Source: an uncultured Deinococcota bacterium (GTDB lineage Bacteria > Deinococcota > Deinococci > Deinococcales > Trueperaceae). From it: a stretch of 53,282 nucleotides of DNA. Numbering within the stretch: position 1 is the first letter of the stretch; each line of letters opens with the position of its first letter. The stretch spans positions 1-53,282 of the forward strand of contig CAMZLP010000152.1 of NCBI GenBank assembly GCA_947311535.1, written 5' to 3'. Below, one piece after another: positions 25,551-34,779 of the stretch. The notes under the pieces are model-generated. The model had not been told where the DNA came from, ran no database searches, and worked only from the letters and a program-made list of their open reading frames with translations. Position numbers and translations under genes: made by a program.

Positions 25551-26525
25551 TTATTTTAATTGCCCTAATATTATAATTAATAAAATCATATATAAAGAGC
25601 CAAGAATCCAAAGTCTATATGGATACCAAGGGTGGCGTTTTAGTTTAGAATTAAAGTCCTGCTTTGGAAACGCATTTTCAATTTTGTCTATACCGCTCAT
25701 AGTTTCGCCTAACGATACAGAAGTGGGTTTTAACTTTTTGGATTCTGGTAGATTATATTTTTTAACTCTTTTTTGAATCTTTTTGACCTCTAAAACAATT
25801 GCTGTAATATTGTCAGGGCTACCGCGCCTGTTTGCTTCTGCAATTAATTGGGCGACGGCATTTTCTGGAGATGAATTAGAAATAATCTCGGTTAAGTAGT
25901 TATCACTAATCAGCATGCTAATACCATCACTGCACAAAAAGATTTTGTCACCTTCTTCTATCTCAAAATGAACAATATCTAGTTTTACTTCTTCAGATGC
26001 ACCCAGAGCATTTGTGATTACATTTCTTAAACGGTGGTTTTGGGCTTCGTCTTGAGTGAGAATCCCCTGTCTTACTTGCTCAGCTACCCAGCTATGATCA
26101 TGAGTTAGTTGATGGATTTTATGGTTTCTAATCAAATAGGCTCGAGAATCTCCAATTTGAGCAACAAAACCTATTTGGTCATCAATGAATACAGAAGTTA
26201 GAGTTGTACCCATGCCCTTATGATCAGGATTATCAAGAGCGAAGTCAAATATTTCTATATTTGCAGCTTGAATTGCTTTTGCAAGAGCTGTAGGTGGATG
26301 CTTGCTGTTATGAGTTAATTTACGTTTAACAATTTCAACAGCCTTTTGACTAGCAACCTCACCAGTTTTATGACCACCCATACCATCGGCTACAATAGCT
26401 AAATAACCACCAGAGAGCTTAGAAATATAAAAGCTATCTTGATTAATTGAGCGGACATTGCCAGTTTCACTTTGGCCGCTCATTAATACGATAGTTCCAG
26501 GCTGTTTATTTGCTAAAGAAGTCAT
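25551..26525 (-). CDS. PP2C-type Ser/Thr protein phosphatase with C-terminal membrane anchor
   Basis: The 324-aa protein has the metal-binding PP2C motifs: GNVRSINQDSFY, VADGMGGHKTGEVAS, GDSRAYLI, LCSDGISMLI and GSPDNITAIVLEV, spanning about residues 10-240. A basic linker and a membrane helix follow (about 302-322, LWILGSLYMILLIIILG), so the catalytic domain should face the cytoplasm at the membrane. Partners in other bacteria are PASTA or FHA-linked kinases; none is in the window. It is divergent from a single-helix membrane protein at 26671. A TATAAT box lies 11 nt before the ATG. Confidence 0.93.
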   Translation of the reverse strand: MTSLANKQPGTIVLMSGQSETGNVRSINQDSFYISKLSGGYLAIVADGMGGHKTGEVASQKAVEIVKRKLTHNSKHPPTALAKAIQAANIEIFDFALDNPDHKGMGTTLTSVFIDDQIGFVAQIGDSRAYLIRNHKIHQLTHDHSWVAEQVRQGILTQDEAQNHRLRNVITNALGASEEVKLDIVHFEIEEGDKIFLCSDGISMLISDNYLTEIISNSSPENAVAQLIAEANRRGSPDNITAIVLEVKKIQKRVKKYNLPESKKLKPTSVSLGETMSGIDKIENAFPKQDFNSKLKRHPWYPYRLWILGSLYMILLIIILGQLK

Positions 26526-26658
26526 TCATTTAGATTATTATATAACCAAGGGCTTTTGAATAGCTGAAAACTCACAATTGAGCGCAAAATAGGCTTCAAT
26601 TAATGGTATCTTAATTTAATTGTGAAAAAACCCTTGCTTTATGCTCATAATTAATGGT

Positions 26659-26670
26659 TAAACTAAGCAA
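26659..26670 (+). promoter_or_regulatory. -10 box 6 nt before the start of the 292-aa gene
   Basis: TAAACT (26659-26664) plus six bases leads to ATG 26671. No Shine-Dalgarno is present. A possible -35 is TTGCTT at 26634-26639 (19-bp spacing). Confidence 0.5.
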
Positions 26671-27549
26671 ATGGCTGAGCAATTTTCCCAAACATGGAGC
26701 TTTATAATAACTAAATGGCAAGAGCTTGACCAGTTTTTATTACCATACGGCATTAGTTTGAGCGTAGTATTGTTGTCAATTAGCTTAATTATTGCATTGT
26801 TACTGCTACTTAGGTACGCTTTGCGAATTAGAAAACGTGAAACCTTTTCTATTTTGCTTTCAAAGGGAGAGATTAGGCGAAGTAGTGAATTTGATCCACT
26901 TTTGAGTTTAAGAGTTAGTAATCTAAATGTTTTTCCAATTCAAATTTTGGAATTATCAATTGATAGTGAAGCTATGACTATGCCAATAGTTGTAGATTTA
27001 GCTGAATTAGTTGCTGCAAATGATTCTATATCGATTGAGCTCGAGCTCGAGCAAAATATAGTTGGTGATGATGGTCTGGTCTATTTATTTGCTTACTTAC
27101 CAAGACAAGCTAAAAAACTTTACCGTTTAAAAGCTAGCTATAGCTATGAACCTTGGGCAGGTAGATATAAAATATCACCTTTAAAGCAACAAATTAAAAG
27201 AGTAAGGCAATTAGATAGCCAAAGATTGAGCAAATCTTTAAACGAGCCTTTAAATGCCAAATATTTAGAAAGAAGCTCAAGTAATATTAATGCTTTAAAA
27301 ACGCCAAAAACCGAAACTGCAATCAATTTAGAACAGCTAAAAAGCTCAGCTAGATTAAGCCATACTAAAATACTTAACCATCAACCAAATAACCAAGCTG
27401 TAGAAAACATAAAGAGACCTCTAGGAAAAGCAAAAGTAGAACTGCCAAGAGCAATTAAGCAATCTCAAAATAGGATGGATTCTAAAACCGAAACCGAACT
27501 AAGCCCAACAAAGCCAAAACCTGAGTTGAAATTTCCAAATGAGTTTTAA
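26671..27549 (+). CDS. Single-pass membrane protein of unknown function
   Basis: The product has 292 aa and no recognised domain. One strong membrane helix lies at about 25-48 (ISLSVVLLSISLIIALLLLL). A beta-rich soluble domain (about 55-170) follows, then a basic, Ser/Lys-rich and probably disordered tail (about 170-292). The tail could be a phosphorylation or binding region. It is divergently paired with the PP2C phosphatase, so a functional link is possible but unproven. It contains two overlapping GCTCGAGC palindromes (27039, 27045) encoding ELELE. Confidence 0.7.
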   Translation: MAEQFSQTWSFIITKWQELDQFLLPYGISLSVVLLSISLIIALLLLLRYALRIRKRETFSILLSKGEIRRSSEFDPLLSLRVSNLNVFPIQILELSIDSEAMTMPIVVDLAELVAANDSISIELELEQNIVGDDGLVYLFAYLPRQAKKLYRLKASYSYEPWAGRYKISPLKQQIKRVRQLDSQRLSKSLNEPLNAKYLERSSSNINALKTPKTETAINLEQLKSSARLSHTKILNHQPNNQAVENIKRPLGKAKVELPRAIKQSQNRMDSKTETELSPTKPKPELKFPNEF

Positions 27550-27636
27550 ATATAAAATACTACTAATTTCACAGCAATAATAATATATTTTCTCTAAAAT
27601 AATAAATATGTATCAGTTACGATGTGAATTACTAAA

Positions 27637-28437
27637 ATGAAATTAGGTTATAGCTCGGCTACTGCAGGGATTTATGATATTGATGATGTCTTTCGTTTTG
27701 CCCAAGAACTTTCATTAGACTTTGTTGAATTGACTTTTGAGATATCTAGTTTTTTAACAGATGTCCAAACGGCAAAAAAAGTAAATGAATTGCAATTAGC
27801 TACAGGAATTGAAGTTAGTGTACATTTACCATTTATTGATTTGAATATTGCTTCACTAATTCCCGCTGTTCGTAAGGCAACAGTTGACGAGACTTTGCGT
27901 GCTTTAGAATATGCTCAAAAGCTAAATGCTATTGCCTCAGTCTTACATACGGGCAGCTTTTTTTTATATCAACCTGTTGAGCAAGAACGCTCAGTAGATG
28001 CTTTAAACCAATCATTAGATTCTTTAAGAGAATATGATTCTATGATTGTTTTAGAAAACTTAGCGGTATTTGCCGACTCGGTAATAAAATCCCCTGAAAT
28101 GTTAAAAGAAATTACTGATGAATTTGCTTTTGGCAATTGTTTAGACATGGGGCATGCTTTTATAGAGCAACAGCATGCTTGGACTCGAGCCTCTGATGAT
28201 TTAATTCAAGACTATATTAATACTTTGGGTAAGAGAGTAAAACATTTGCATTTATGCAATAATGATGGTCAATCTGATTTGCACCAAGCTACAAATAATG
28301 GGGCAATTAGATTTTCAAAATACCGAGATTACTTTTTGGATTTTGAAGCTAGTATTTGTTTAGAAGTTGCAGGTGGTAAAGAAGCTGTTCGCCAAAGTGC
28401 CAATCAGCTAAAGTCTTTTGAATTAGCTCTTGCTTAA
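27637..28437 (+). CDS. Xylose isomerase-like TIM-barrel protein (sugar phosphate isomerase/epimerase or AP endonuclease 2 family)
   Basis: The 266-aa protein has the alternating beta/alpha layout of this superfamily. Metal-ligand blocks include ELTFEISSF, VSVHLPFIDLNIAS, VLHTGSFF, VLENLAVFAD, CLDMGHAF, KHLHLCNNDG and CLEVAGG. The His/Glu/Asp set points to a divalent-metal enzyme. The substrate is not apparent. It is followed after 65 bp by the rRNA methyltransferase gene, which has its own -10 box. Confidence 0.8.
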   Translation: MKLGYSSATAGIYDIDDVFRFAQELSLDFVELTFEISSFLTDVQTAKKVNELQLATGIEVSVHLPFIDLNIASLIPAVRKATVDETLRALEYAQKLNAIASVLHTGSFFLYQPVEQERSVDALNQSLDSLREYDSMIVLENLAVFADSVIKSPEMLKEITDEFAFGNCLDMGHAFIEQQHAWTRASDDLIQDYINTLGKRVKHLHLCNNDGQSDLHQATNNGAIRFSKYRDYFLDFEASICLEVAGGKEAVRQSANQLKSFELALA

Positions 28438-28490
28438 GATATGGATAGGCTTTAGTCTTGCTAAAATTTATTATTAGCCTATAAAAGCGA

Positions 28491-28502
28491 TATTATGGCC
28501 AA
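28491..28502 (+). promoter_or_regulatory. -10 box 6 nt before the rRNA methyltransferase start
   Basis: TATTAT (28491-28496) plus six bases leads to ATG 28503, without a Shine-Dalgarno sequence. Confidence 0.55.
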
Positions 28503-29258
28503 ATGCAAGCCAAGCAAAAAATACAGGACGATATTATTTTAGAGGGTTGGGTATCTATAAGAGCCGCCCTGATTGCAAAGAAAAGAACTGTCTATAAACT
28601 TATAATCCAAAAAAATAAACTCAGTAAAATGAATAAGATTTTAATCAGCCGTGCTAAGTCACAAAAAATTAAAATTGACTATCAAGATTCTAGTGAAATT
28701 ACAGAATTGGCTCGAGGCAAAACTCATGGTGGTGCTTTGGCGATTGTTTCCAAACGAAGAATGTTAGAGCCAAGAGATATAGCCAAAGGAGCAGAAAACC
28801 CATATATAGCCATGCTAGATGGAATTGAAGACCCTTTTAACCTCGGGCAAGCAATCCGTTCACTTTATGCTTCTGGAGTTGATGGAATTATTTTGCGAAA
28901 CCGCAACTGGGGTTTTGCAGAGGCTACTATCCTAAGGTCATCAGCTGGGGCATCTGAATTTGTAGATATAGCAATGGTCAATAATGCTTATGAGGCAGCG
29001 GAACATTTTAAGGATAGAAAATATAATATTGCTTACACCGGTTTAGAAGAAGGAGCAATTTCTATTTATAATGCTGATTTTAAAGCAGCGCTATTTATAA
29101 TAATTGGTGGAGAGAAAAGAGGCATTAATAATAAATTAAAAGAAATTGCAGATATGATTATAAAAATACCCTATGGCAGAGATTTCCGCCAAGCTTTAGA
29201 TGCTAGTTCATCATCAGCGGTAATAGCTTTTGAGGTTTTGCGACAAAGAACGGCTTAA
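28503..29258 (+). CDS. SpoU/TrmH-family RNA 2'-O-methyltransferase (RlmB-like)
   Basis: The 251-aa SPOUT methyltransferase has an N-terminal substrate-binding part (about 1-95) and a knotted SAM-binding domain. Motif 1 is LDGIEDPFNLGQAIRS, motif 2 IIGGEKRGI, and motif 3 IPYGRDFRQALDASSSSAVIAFE. Relatives methylate G2251 of 23S rRNA (RlmB) or tRNA; the exact target is unknown. The 3' end overlaps the convergent scpA gene by 4 nt. Confidence 0.9.
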   Translation: MQAKQKIQDDIILEGWVSIRAALIAKKRTVYKLIIQKNKLSKMNKILISRAKSQKIKIDYQDSSEITELARGKTHGGALAIVSKRRMLEPRDIAKGAENPYIAMLDGIEDPFNLGQAIRSLYASGVDGIILRNRNWGFAEATILRSSAGASEFVDIAMVNNAYEAAEHFKDRKYNIAYTGLEEGAISIYNADFKAALFIIIGGEKRGINNKLKEIADMIIKIPYGRDFRQALDASSSSAVIAFEVLRQRTA

Positions 29259-29977
29259 GCGGCTTCAATATTTTCTTTTTGTACAATTTCTAGCTCTAAG
29301 TCCGCATAGGCATGCTCTTGACTTAGAACAATTTTATTTTCTTTGAATAATTCTAAAGATGCTACAAAGCTTATAGTTAGCACAGCCCAAGATTGATGCT
29401 CTATGAGTTCGACTAATGTTGCTCGTTGCAAACGTTTTAGATTCCTAATTATAATTTTCATGGCAGATGCCATTGTTAAGCGTTCTAAAGCTAATTCAAA
29501 ATAACTGCCAAATGAGTATCTAGATGCAAGTTGAACTAAATTATTTAAACTAATTTTAATTGGCCGCTCTAATCTTGGATAATTTGGCTTGGGAGTTTTG
29601 GCTGCTATTAGTAATCTGCGCTCAATCCTTCTTTGTCTCAAGAATTCTATAGCTTCGTTTAGCTCTTCTAAAAGACCAATAGCCTCTAAAGTTTCTTCTA
29701 AAACAATGTCTTCCTCTTCGTCATCAAGCACAGGGCGTGGTAGTAAAAACCTTAGCTTAAGCTCGAGCACACGCGCAACCATAGGTAAGGCTTCCGAGGC
29801 TAGATTTAGATCGTTTTGAGAAATTCTATCAAAAAATTCTAAATATCTTTTGACAAGTTCCAAAATATTAATATCTTTTGGAGCAATATTCTGCTGACGA
29901 ATAGCATATGCCAATTCGCTTAAACTGCCACTAAAATTACTTTGTTTGACTAAGAATGACTGTTCTTCTTCTATCAC
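29255..29977 (-). CDS. scpA: Segregation and condensation protein A
   Basis: This is the 240-aa kleisin subunit of the SMC-ScpAB chromosome condensin. The N-terminus reads FSGSLSELAYAIRQQNIAPKDINILELVKRYLEF, a short form of the FEGPLDLLLHLI motif. Acidic helices follow, and a C-terminal winged-helix region ends at the tail. The start codon is GTG 29977. No scpB follows, unlike in many genomes. The N-terminal sequence diverges from the consensus, so the call rests on the overall pattern. Confidence 0.8.
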   Translation of the reverse strand: MIEEEQSFLVKQSNFSGSLSELAYAIRQQNIAPKDINILELVKRYLEFFDRISQNDLNLASEALPMVARVLELKLRFLLPRPVLDDEEEDIVLEETLEAIGLLEELNEAIEFLRQRRIERRLLIAAKTPKPNYPRLERPIKISLNNLVQLASRYSFGSYFELALERLTMASAMKIIIRNLKRLQRATLVELIEHQSWAVLTISFVASLELFKENKIVLSQEHAYADLELEIVQKENIEAA

Positions 29978-30224
29978 TTGTCGCAGCTTATCATAATTGT
30001 TATTTTTAACTTGTATTGGCTTTCTTGCATTTAAAATGCGCTTATAGCAAAATTAGCTAAATGTTTTTAAGATATAGCAACCTGGAGATGCTGATTTAAC
30101 CCTGATTACCGTCAAAATTAGGGCTATATATCTAAAAAATATTATTTTACTATAAACTAGTTATTATTTTATTTTGTTATAAGCTGTGCAAACTAGAAAA
30201 CACATCTTTACCTTGAACTAGGGT

Positions 30225-30238
30225 TAGAATGATAGTCT
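30225..30238 (+). promoter_or_regulatory. Possible -10 box of the GAF-LuxR gene
   Basis: TAGAAT (30225-30230) lies 8 nt before ATG 30239, and no Shine-Dalgarno is visible. The 260-bp gap upstream (29978-30224) shows no gene. Confidence 0.4.
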
Positions 30239-31087
30239 ATGGATAACAAGGAAAAACGATTAATGATTCAACTGATTGAGTTCCTACGTGGAACACTTAA
30301 TGCTGACGACGTGAGTCCAGATTTTTTTCAAAATGTCCTTATAAAGACAATTGATTTAATTCCAGAAGCACAGGCCGGAAGCGCCACCCTTCTTCAAGAT
30401 GATGGTCTCTATCACTACGTAGCTACTAGTGGCTATGATTTGAAAGAACTATCAAAGGTTACATTCGCTTATGATTCACTTAGCTATATGGTTAAAAACG
30501 CAGATAAAAAATCTTTTATTATCAGAGATTTAGCAAAACTACATAGCGCTGATTTAGATAAGAAAAGTGCTAAAATATTGCGTTCAAAAGGTAGAGCCGC
30601 TGAAATCCAATCAACTTTGGTGCTGCCTATCAAATTAATGGGTGAAATTGTAGCTACATTAACCCTTGATAATTTTGATGACGAACATGCTTTTGACAAT
30701 AATGCTAAAAATATTGCTGAAGTGCTAGGGCTTGAGATTGCAATTGCCATTAAACAAATTAATTTAGTTAATGAATTGCGTGAAGCAAGAACAAGTATGA
30801 AGCAAGAAATTGAAATTATTGCACAAGAAGCAGCAATTTATTCACGCTCTTTAAATTCTAGAGTTAATAAATTAGACTTGGGTAAGTATGATAAGAAAAA
30901 TGAACTTTCCAAGCGACAAGAGCAGATATTAGGCTTTTTAGCACAAGGTAAGAGCGTTGCTCAGATTTCAGATATCCTTGATTTGCGCCGTCAAACAGTT
31001 AGAAACTATTTGTCTGGTGTTTATAAGACCAAAAATATTAGTACGCGTAAAGAATTACTAGCATGGGCTCGAGACAACGATTATTGA
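30239..31087 (+). CDS. GAF-domain transcription regulator with LuxR-type helix-turn-helix
   Basis: The 282-aa protein has an N-terminal GAF sensor domain (about 20-180; GSATLLQDDGLYHYVATSGYD, STLVLPIKLMGEIVATLTLD). A coiled linker follows (about 180-215), then a LuxR/NarL-type DNA-binding domain (about 222-275; LSKRQEQILGFLAQGKSVAQISDILD). GAF domains bind small molecules or sense redox; the signal is unknown. The 3' end overlaps the convergent Sua5 gene by 7 nt. Confidence 0.85.
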   Translation: MDNKEKRLMIQLIEFLRGTLNADDVSPDFFQNVLIKTIDLIPEAQAGSATLLQDDGLYHYVATSGYDLKELSKVTFAYDSLSYMVKNADKKSFIIRDLAKLHSADLDKKSAKILRSKGRAAEIQSTLVLPIKLMGEIVATLTLDNFDDEHAFDNNAKNIAEVLGLEIAIAIKQINLVNELREARTSMKQEIEIIAQEAAIYSRSLNSRVNKLDLGKYDKKNELSKRQEQILGFLAQGKSVAQISDILDLRRQTVRNYLSGVYKTKNISTRKELLAWARDNDY

Positions 31088-32037
31088 GTTGCTCTTAGGA
31101 GTCTATCTTTTATTGCCAACCAATCTGAATTAGATTCTGGTTCTTCAATATAAATATGATTTAAATCTAAGCGATCTAATTGCCTTAATGAAGCATAAAG
31201 CTTTTGGGCATAGGTCGCTGGATTATTTTCTATTTTAATAGAGTTATCTAAACCGTCAGGCTCAATGCTATGACAAATAATCCCTATATTAGTATCTTGC
31301 TTTTTTATTATTTTTTGGAGCTCGATTCTACTCTTTAAGCTGCTAGGGGTAAGAGGAGAGTAGTGGCTTTTTAACATGCCAGGGCTTTTTATAGTTGTTT
31401 CATATTGGCTAGCAGTTAGCGGCTGATAACCGATAAGTTTGGCTAGTTGTTTAGAACTAACTTGACCAGGTCGCAGGATCTGCAGTTGTTTAGAACTTAA
31501 ATTTAATATTGTAGACTCGAGCCCAACTTGGCTAGCACCACCGTCTAGTATTAGTGCAATATTTTTTCCAAACTCATCTTCTACATGTTTTGCAGTAGTT
31601 GGGCTAATGCGCCCAAATCTATTTGCCGAAGGAGCAGCAATTGCCCCACCAAAACCCTCTAATAAAGCCAATGCCACAGGATGATTAGGAATACGAAGAG
31701 CAACGGTATCTTGTTGTCCAGTTAGTAGTTTTGAAGTATTTTCTCCACGTTCTAGTATTAAAGTGAGCGGACCGGGCCAAAATTTTTCTGCCAGTTTATA
31801 AGCTAGATCTGGCACATTTACTGCATAATTTTCAATTTGACTAATACTTGCAATATGCAATATCAATGGATGATTCTTGGGTCTGCCCTTTACTTTAAAA
31901 ATTTTATTTAAAGCTATTTGATTGCCTGCATCTGCGCCCAAGCCATAAACTGTTTCGGTAGGGAAGGCAACCAATTCGCCAGCTTTTAAAAGCTCAACCG
32001 CATATTCTATTTGAGAATTAATTTGTCTTATTTTCAT
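31081..32037 (-). CDS. L-threonylcarbamoyladenylate synthase (Sua5/YwlC/YrdC family)
   Basis: This enzyme makes threonylcarbamoyl-AMP from Thr, bicarbonate and ATP for the t6A modification of ANN-decoding tRNAs. The YrdC domain (about 1-200) has PTETVYGLGADA, KVKGRPKNHPL, TLILERG, VALRIPNHP, IAAPSANRFGRISPT and STILNL. A C-terminal Sua5 domain (about 225-318) makes it the long Sua5 type. ATG 32037 is preferred to TTG 32058, because TATAAA lies exactly 6 nt before it, as in other leaderless genes here. Confidence 0.92.
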   Translation of the reverse strand: MKIRQINSQIEYAVELLKAGELVAFPTETVYGLGADAGNQIALNKIFKVKGRPKNHPLILHIASISQIENYAVNVPDLAYKLAEKFWPGPLTLILERGENTSKLLTGQQDTVALRIPNHPVALALLEGFGGAIAAPSANRFGRISPTTAKHVEDEFGKNIALILDGGASQVGLESTILNLSSKQLQILRPGQVSSKQLAKLIGYQPLTASQYETTIKSPGMLKSHYSPLTPSSLKSRIELQKIIKKQDTNIGIICHSIEPDGLDNSIKIENNPATYAQKLYASLRQLDRLDLNHIYIEEPESNSDWLAIKDRLLRATQ

Positions 32038-32251
32038 AATATTTTTATAAACCTTCAAAAACTATAATAGCCTTTGCTAGATTTGCTAGTTTTTATACCA
32101 AAGCTAATCAACTACTTATCTTATGATAACTATTTTTCAAGTTATTTTTTGTGTTCGTCTTTTAGAACATAGTAAGTAAGAGGTTTGAAAATATGTCAAG
32201 CCCTTAAAAAAACTTTTCATTCATCACTTTCCACTGTCTTTTTCCACTTTT

Positions 32252-32309
32252 CCCTCATTTGATATTGATAATAAAACTAAAAGAAACACCTTTCTTGAGT
32301 TTAGTATTA
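32252..32309 (+). repeat. Dispersed intergenic repeat, copy A
   Basis: The segment starts CCCTCATTTGATATT and ends TTGAGTTTAGTATTA, 58 bp. It aligns without gaps to 41544-41601 (15 identical bases at the start, about 12 of 15 at the end). Upstream bases 32231-32251 are also similar. It reaches into the stop codon of the HtrA-like gene. It contains an FNR-like TTGATATTGATAA. Confidence 0.55.
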
Positions 32310-33608
32310 TTTAAAGACTTCAGATTTTGCTCCTAAAACTAAACTAAGGTTAATAGTTTGGCCATCACGCTGCACTGTTAAAATTACTTCTTCACCAACC
32401 TCTTTATCAAAAAGAAGGTCAATTACATCATTCATTGTAGCTGTTGCAACATCATCAATAGCCACGATAACATCAGCAGCAATTATATTTTGAGCTCTAT
32501 CTAGGGTTAAAGATCTTAATCCTGCTTGTTCGGCTGGGCCATTTGGGGCTACACTATTAACCACAGCACCTGCTAGCTCACCTAAATATATCGATGAGAA
32601 CTTCGGGTCATAATCTAAGTTTGGGCCGGAGCTAAAACCAATTACTGGTACATCACGATTTATGCCTGCTTTTAAATTGTTGATAGTTTGGCTATTTTCT
32701 GCAAGGTTTATAGCAAACGAAGCATAGTCGGGTAGTTGGTCGACAAAAGGTTTTAGTATTCTGGGTACATGATTTTGATTAGGCTCGAGCCCATCTGGGT
32801 TATAAGCAATATAGCTGGTTACACCTACCACCTCACCATGGACATTTAGTACCGGACCACCAGAATCCCCCGAAGCTAACGGGGCACTTAGCTCTATTGT
32901 CTGGTCAGCAAAACGCCCTTTGGGGCCTCTAATTCCTAATTGTATTACTCGCCCACTTCTGGCTGCTAAAAAGTCATCACGACTATTTCCTATTGCGACA
33001 ATTTCACTGCCCTTTCGGGGGCTTGTATTTGCTAAAACCAAAGCTGCTACTTTATCTTCAGTTTTAGCTTGTAATAAAGCCAAATCTAAAATTGCATCAA
33101 ATGCTATCAGCTCGAGCGGATAGCTTTTATTATCACTACTAAGCCCTTCAAATGTTATTAATTTTGTAAATTCTGGTCTAAAATTAAATTCGGTTTTATC
33201 TACTACATGATAGGCGGTCAAAACCAAACCGTCTTCTGAGATAAAAAAGCCAGTACCGATGCCAATAGTGGTATCTAAGCTTTCATGAGGATTTTTTTTA
33301 TCTTCTGTAGCTCCGGGGTTGTCAGAACTTGTGTTAAATAAAATTGTGTTATCTACTTTGGCTATTATTTTAAGGGTTGCGGGGCGAGCATTGCCAAAAA
33401 TCTTTGTTAACTTGGCATTTAACGGGCTTACTTCAGGCAGCTTAAAGCTATTGCTTTGCCCATTTGAGTCAATATGAGGAGATTTTTGATTTAAATCTTG
33501 ATTATTAGTTATTATTGCTGAATTTACTGATTGTTTGCTTGCAAATAACAGCACTAAAAAGAAAATTGAGAATAAGGCTATAAAATAATTTTTGTACTTT
33601 GGGTTCAT
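32307..33608 (-). CDS. HtrA/DegP-like trypsin-type serine protease with PDZ domain
   Basis: The 433-aa protein has an N-terminal membrane helix or signal anchor (about 8-24). The S1C protease domain has catalytic His134 (TAYHVVD), an Asp in ILDLALLQ, and Ser249 in ASGDSGGPVLN. A C-terminal PDZ domain (about 335-430) includes GAVVNSVAPNGPAEQAGL and VIVAIDD. It should degrade or refold damaged proteins in the cell envelope. GDSGGP replaces the more common GNSGGP, a known variant. No Shine-Dalgarno is evident. Confidence 0.92.
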   Translation of the reverse strand: MNPKYKNYFIALFSIFFLVLLFASKQSVNSAIITNNQDLNQKSPHIDSNGQSNSFKLPEVSPLNAKLTKIFGNARPATLKIIAKVDNTILFNTSSDNPGATEDKKNPHESLDTTIGIGTGFFISEDGLVLTAYHVVDKTEFNFRPEFTKLITFEGLSSDNKSYPLELIAFDAILDLALLQAKTEDKVAALVLANTSPRKGSEIVAIGNSRDDFLAARSGRVIQLGIRGPKGRFADQTIELSAPLASGDSGGPVLNVHGEVVGVTSYIAYNPDGLEPNQNHVPRILKPFVDQLPDYASFAINLAENSQTINNLKAGINRDVPVIGFSSGPNLDYDPKFSSIYLGELAGAVVNSVAPNGPAEQAGLRSLTLDRAQNIIAADVIVAIDDVATATMNDVIDLLFDKEVGEEVILTVQRDGQTINLSLVLGAKSEVFK

Positions 33609-33765
33609 ATTTTAACCGCAAAATTAATAGACATGCTTTATTATCATCTAAACTTTGCTACTTAGTCTGCTAGTTATATGACATATGCAGGTATCTTTTT
33701 GAGAACTTAGTGTTATAATCTTTAGTATTTGTTAAAAAAGATGTATTGAAAAATGGAGAAAAATA

Positions 33766-34770
33766 ATGCAAAAACAAGTCGTAAATAATTCTGGTGAGTC
33801 TGATTACAATGCAAAAGTTGAAGAAATTGCTCAAAAGCTAAAAAATTGGTCTGGTCCAATTGTTTTAATAGCCCATGTTGATCCAGATGGTGATGCTTTG
33901 GGCAGTACCTTATCATTAAAAAGAGCCTTGGATTCAATGGGTAAAAAGACAACGTTGGCAATGGACGTTCCAAAATACTTGGAATTTATTACTCATGCCG
34001 GTGAAACTGTAAAAGAAATAGAAAAATATGCAGAAAATACTATGCTTGTGGTTATGGATGTTGATATAAGCGATAGAGCAGTCGGCGCACCTTTAGAGGG
34101 TGCAGAATTTGTAATTAATGTTGACCACCACGGCTCAAATGCACGCTTAGGTGATATTTCTTTGGTGCAACCCAATAAAGCAGCTGCGGCAATTATGTCT
34201 AAAGATATCATTGATGCCCTTAGCGTAAATTGGACTAGCGATATGGCAACGGCAGCTTTAACCGGCATTATTACTGATACTGGCAATTTTAGATACTCAA
34301 ATACTAATTCAGAAGTATTAGAAGTAGCAGCCGAGCTGTTAGCAAAAGGTGTTGACTACGCCTATTTAACCGATAGATTGCAATGGCGTCATCCTGATTA
34401 TTTTAAAATGTTAGCTCTTGTTTTGGCTACTTTAGAATTTCCACTAGATGGTTTAGTAGCCATGGCTAATTTAACTCCAGCAATGGAAGAATCGCTATCT
34501 AGTGATGATGATTCTAATGACTATGTTGGCTTAATCCGTTATGCCGAGGGAACAAAAGTTGCTGTATTTATAAAAGAGCGTGAAGACCATTGCAAAATAT
34601 CAGTTCGTACCAGGGATAATGTTTCGGCACAAAATATTTGTATGGCCTTGGGTGGCGGTGGTCATGTTGCAGCTGCTGGAGCTAAAATTAATGAAAACCT
34701 TGAAGTGACTAAGAGATTACTGCTTGAACAGGTTAGGCTCGAGCTTATTCGAAATAATTTGCTTTCATAG
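33766..34770 (+). CDS. DHH-family phosphoesterase, NrnA-like (nanoRNase/pAp phosphatase)
   Basis: The 334-aa protein has DHH motif I AHVDPDGDALGSTLSL, motif II MDVDISD, motif III NVDHHGSNA, motif IV TGIITDTGNFRYSNT, and the DHHA1 glycine block MALGGGGHVAAAGA. Relatives degrade 2-5-nt RNAs, cyclic dinucleotide products (pGpG, pApA) or pAp. Length and motifs match NrnA. GGAG precedes the ATG, and a TATAAT box lies at 33714-33719. Confidence 0.92.
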   Translation: MQKQVVNNSGESDYNAKVEEIAQKLKNWSGPIVLIAHVDPDGDALGSTLSLKRALDSMGKKTTLAMDVPKYLEFITHAGETVKEIEKYAENTMLVVMDVDISDRAVGAPLEGAEFVINVDHHGSNARLGDISLVQPNKAAAAIMSKDIIDALSVNWTSDMATAALTGIITDTGNFRYSNTNSEVLEVAAELLAKGVDYAYLTDRLQWRHPDYFKMLALVLATLEFPLDGLVAMANLTPAMEESLSSDDDSNDYVGLIRYAEGTKVAVFIKEREDHCKISVRTRDNVSAQNICMALGGGGHVAAAGAKINENLEVTKRLLLEQVRLELIRNNLLS

Positions 34771-34779
34771 TTTTAAATG

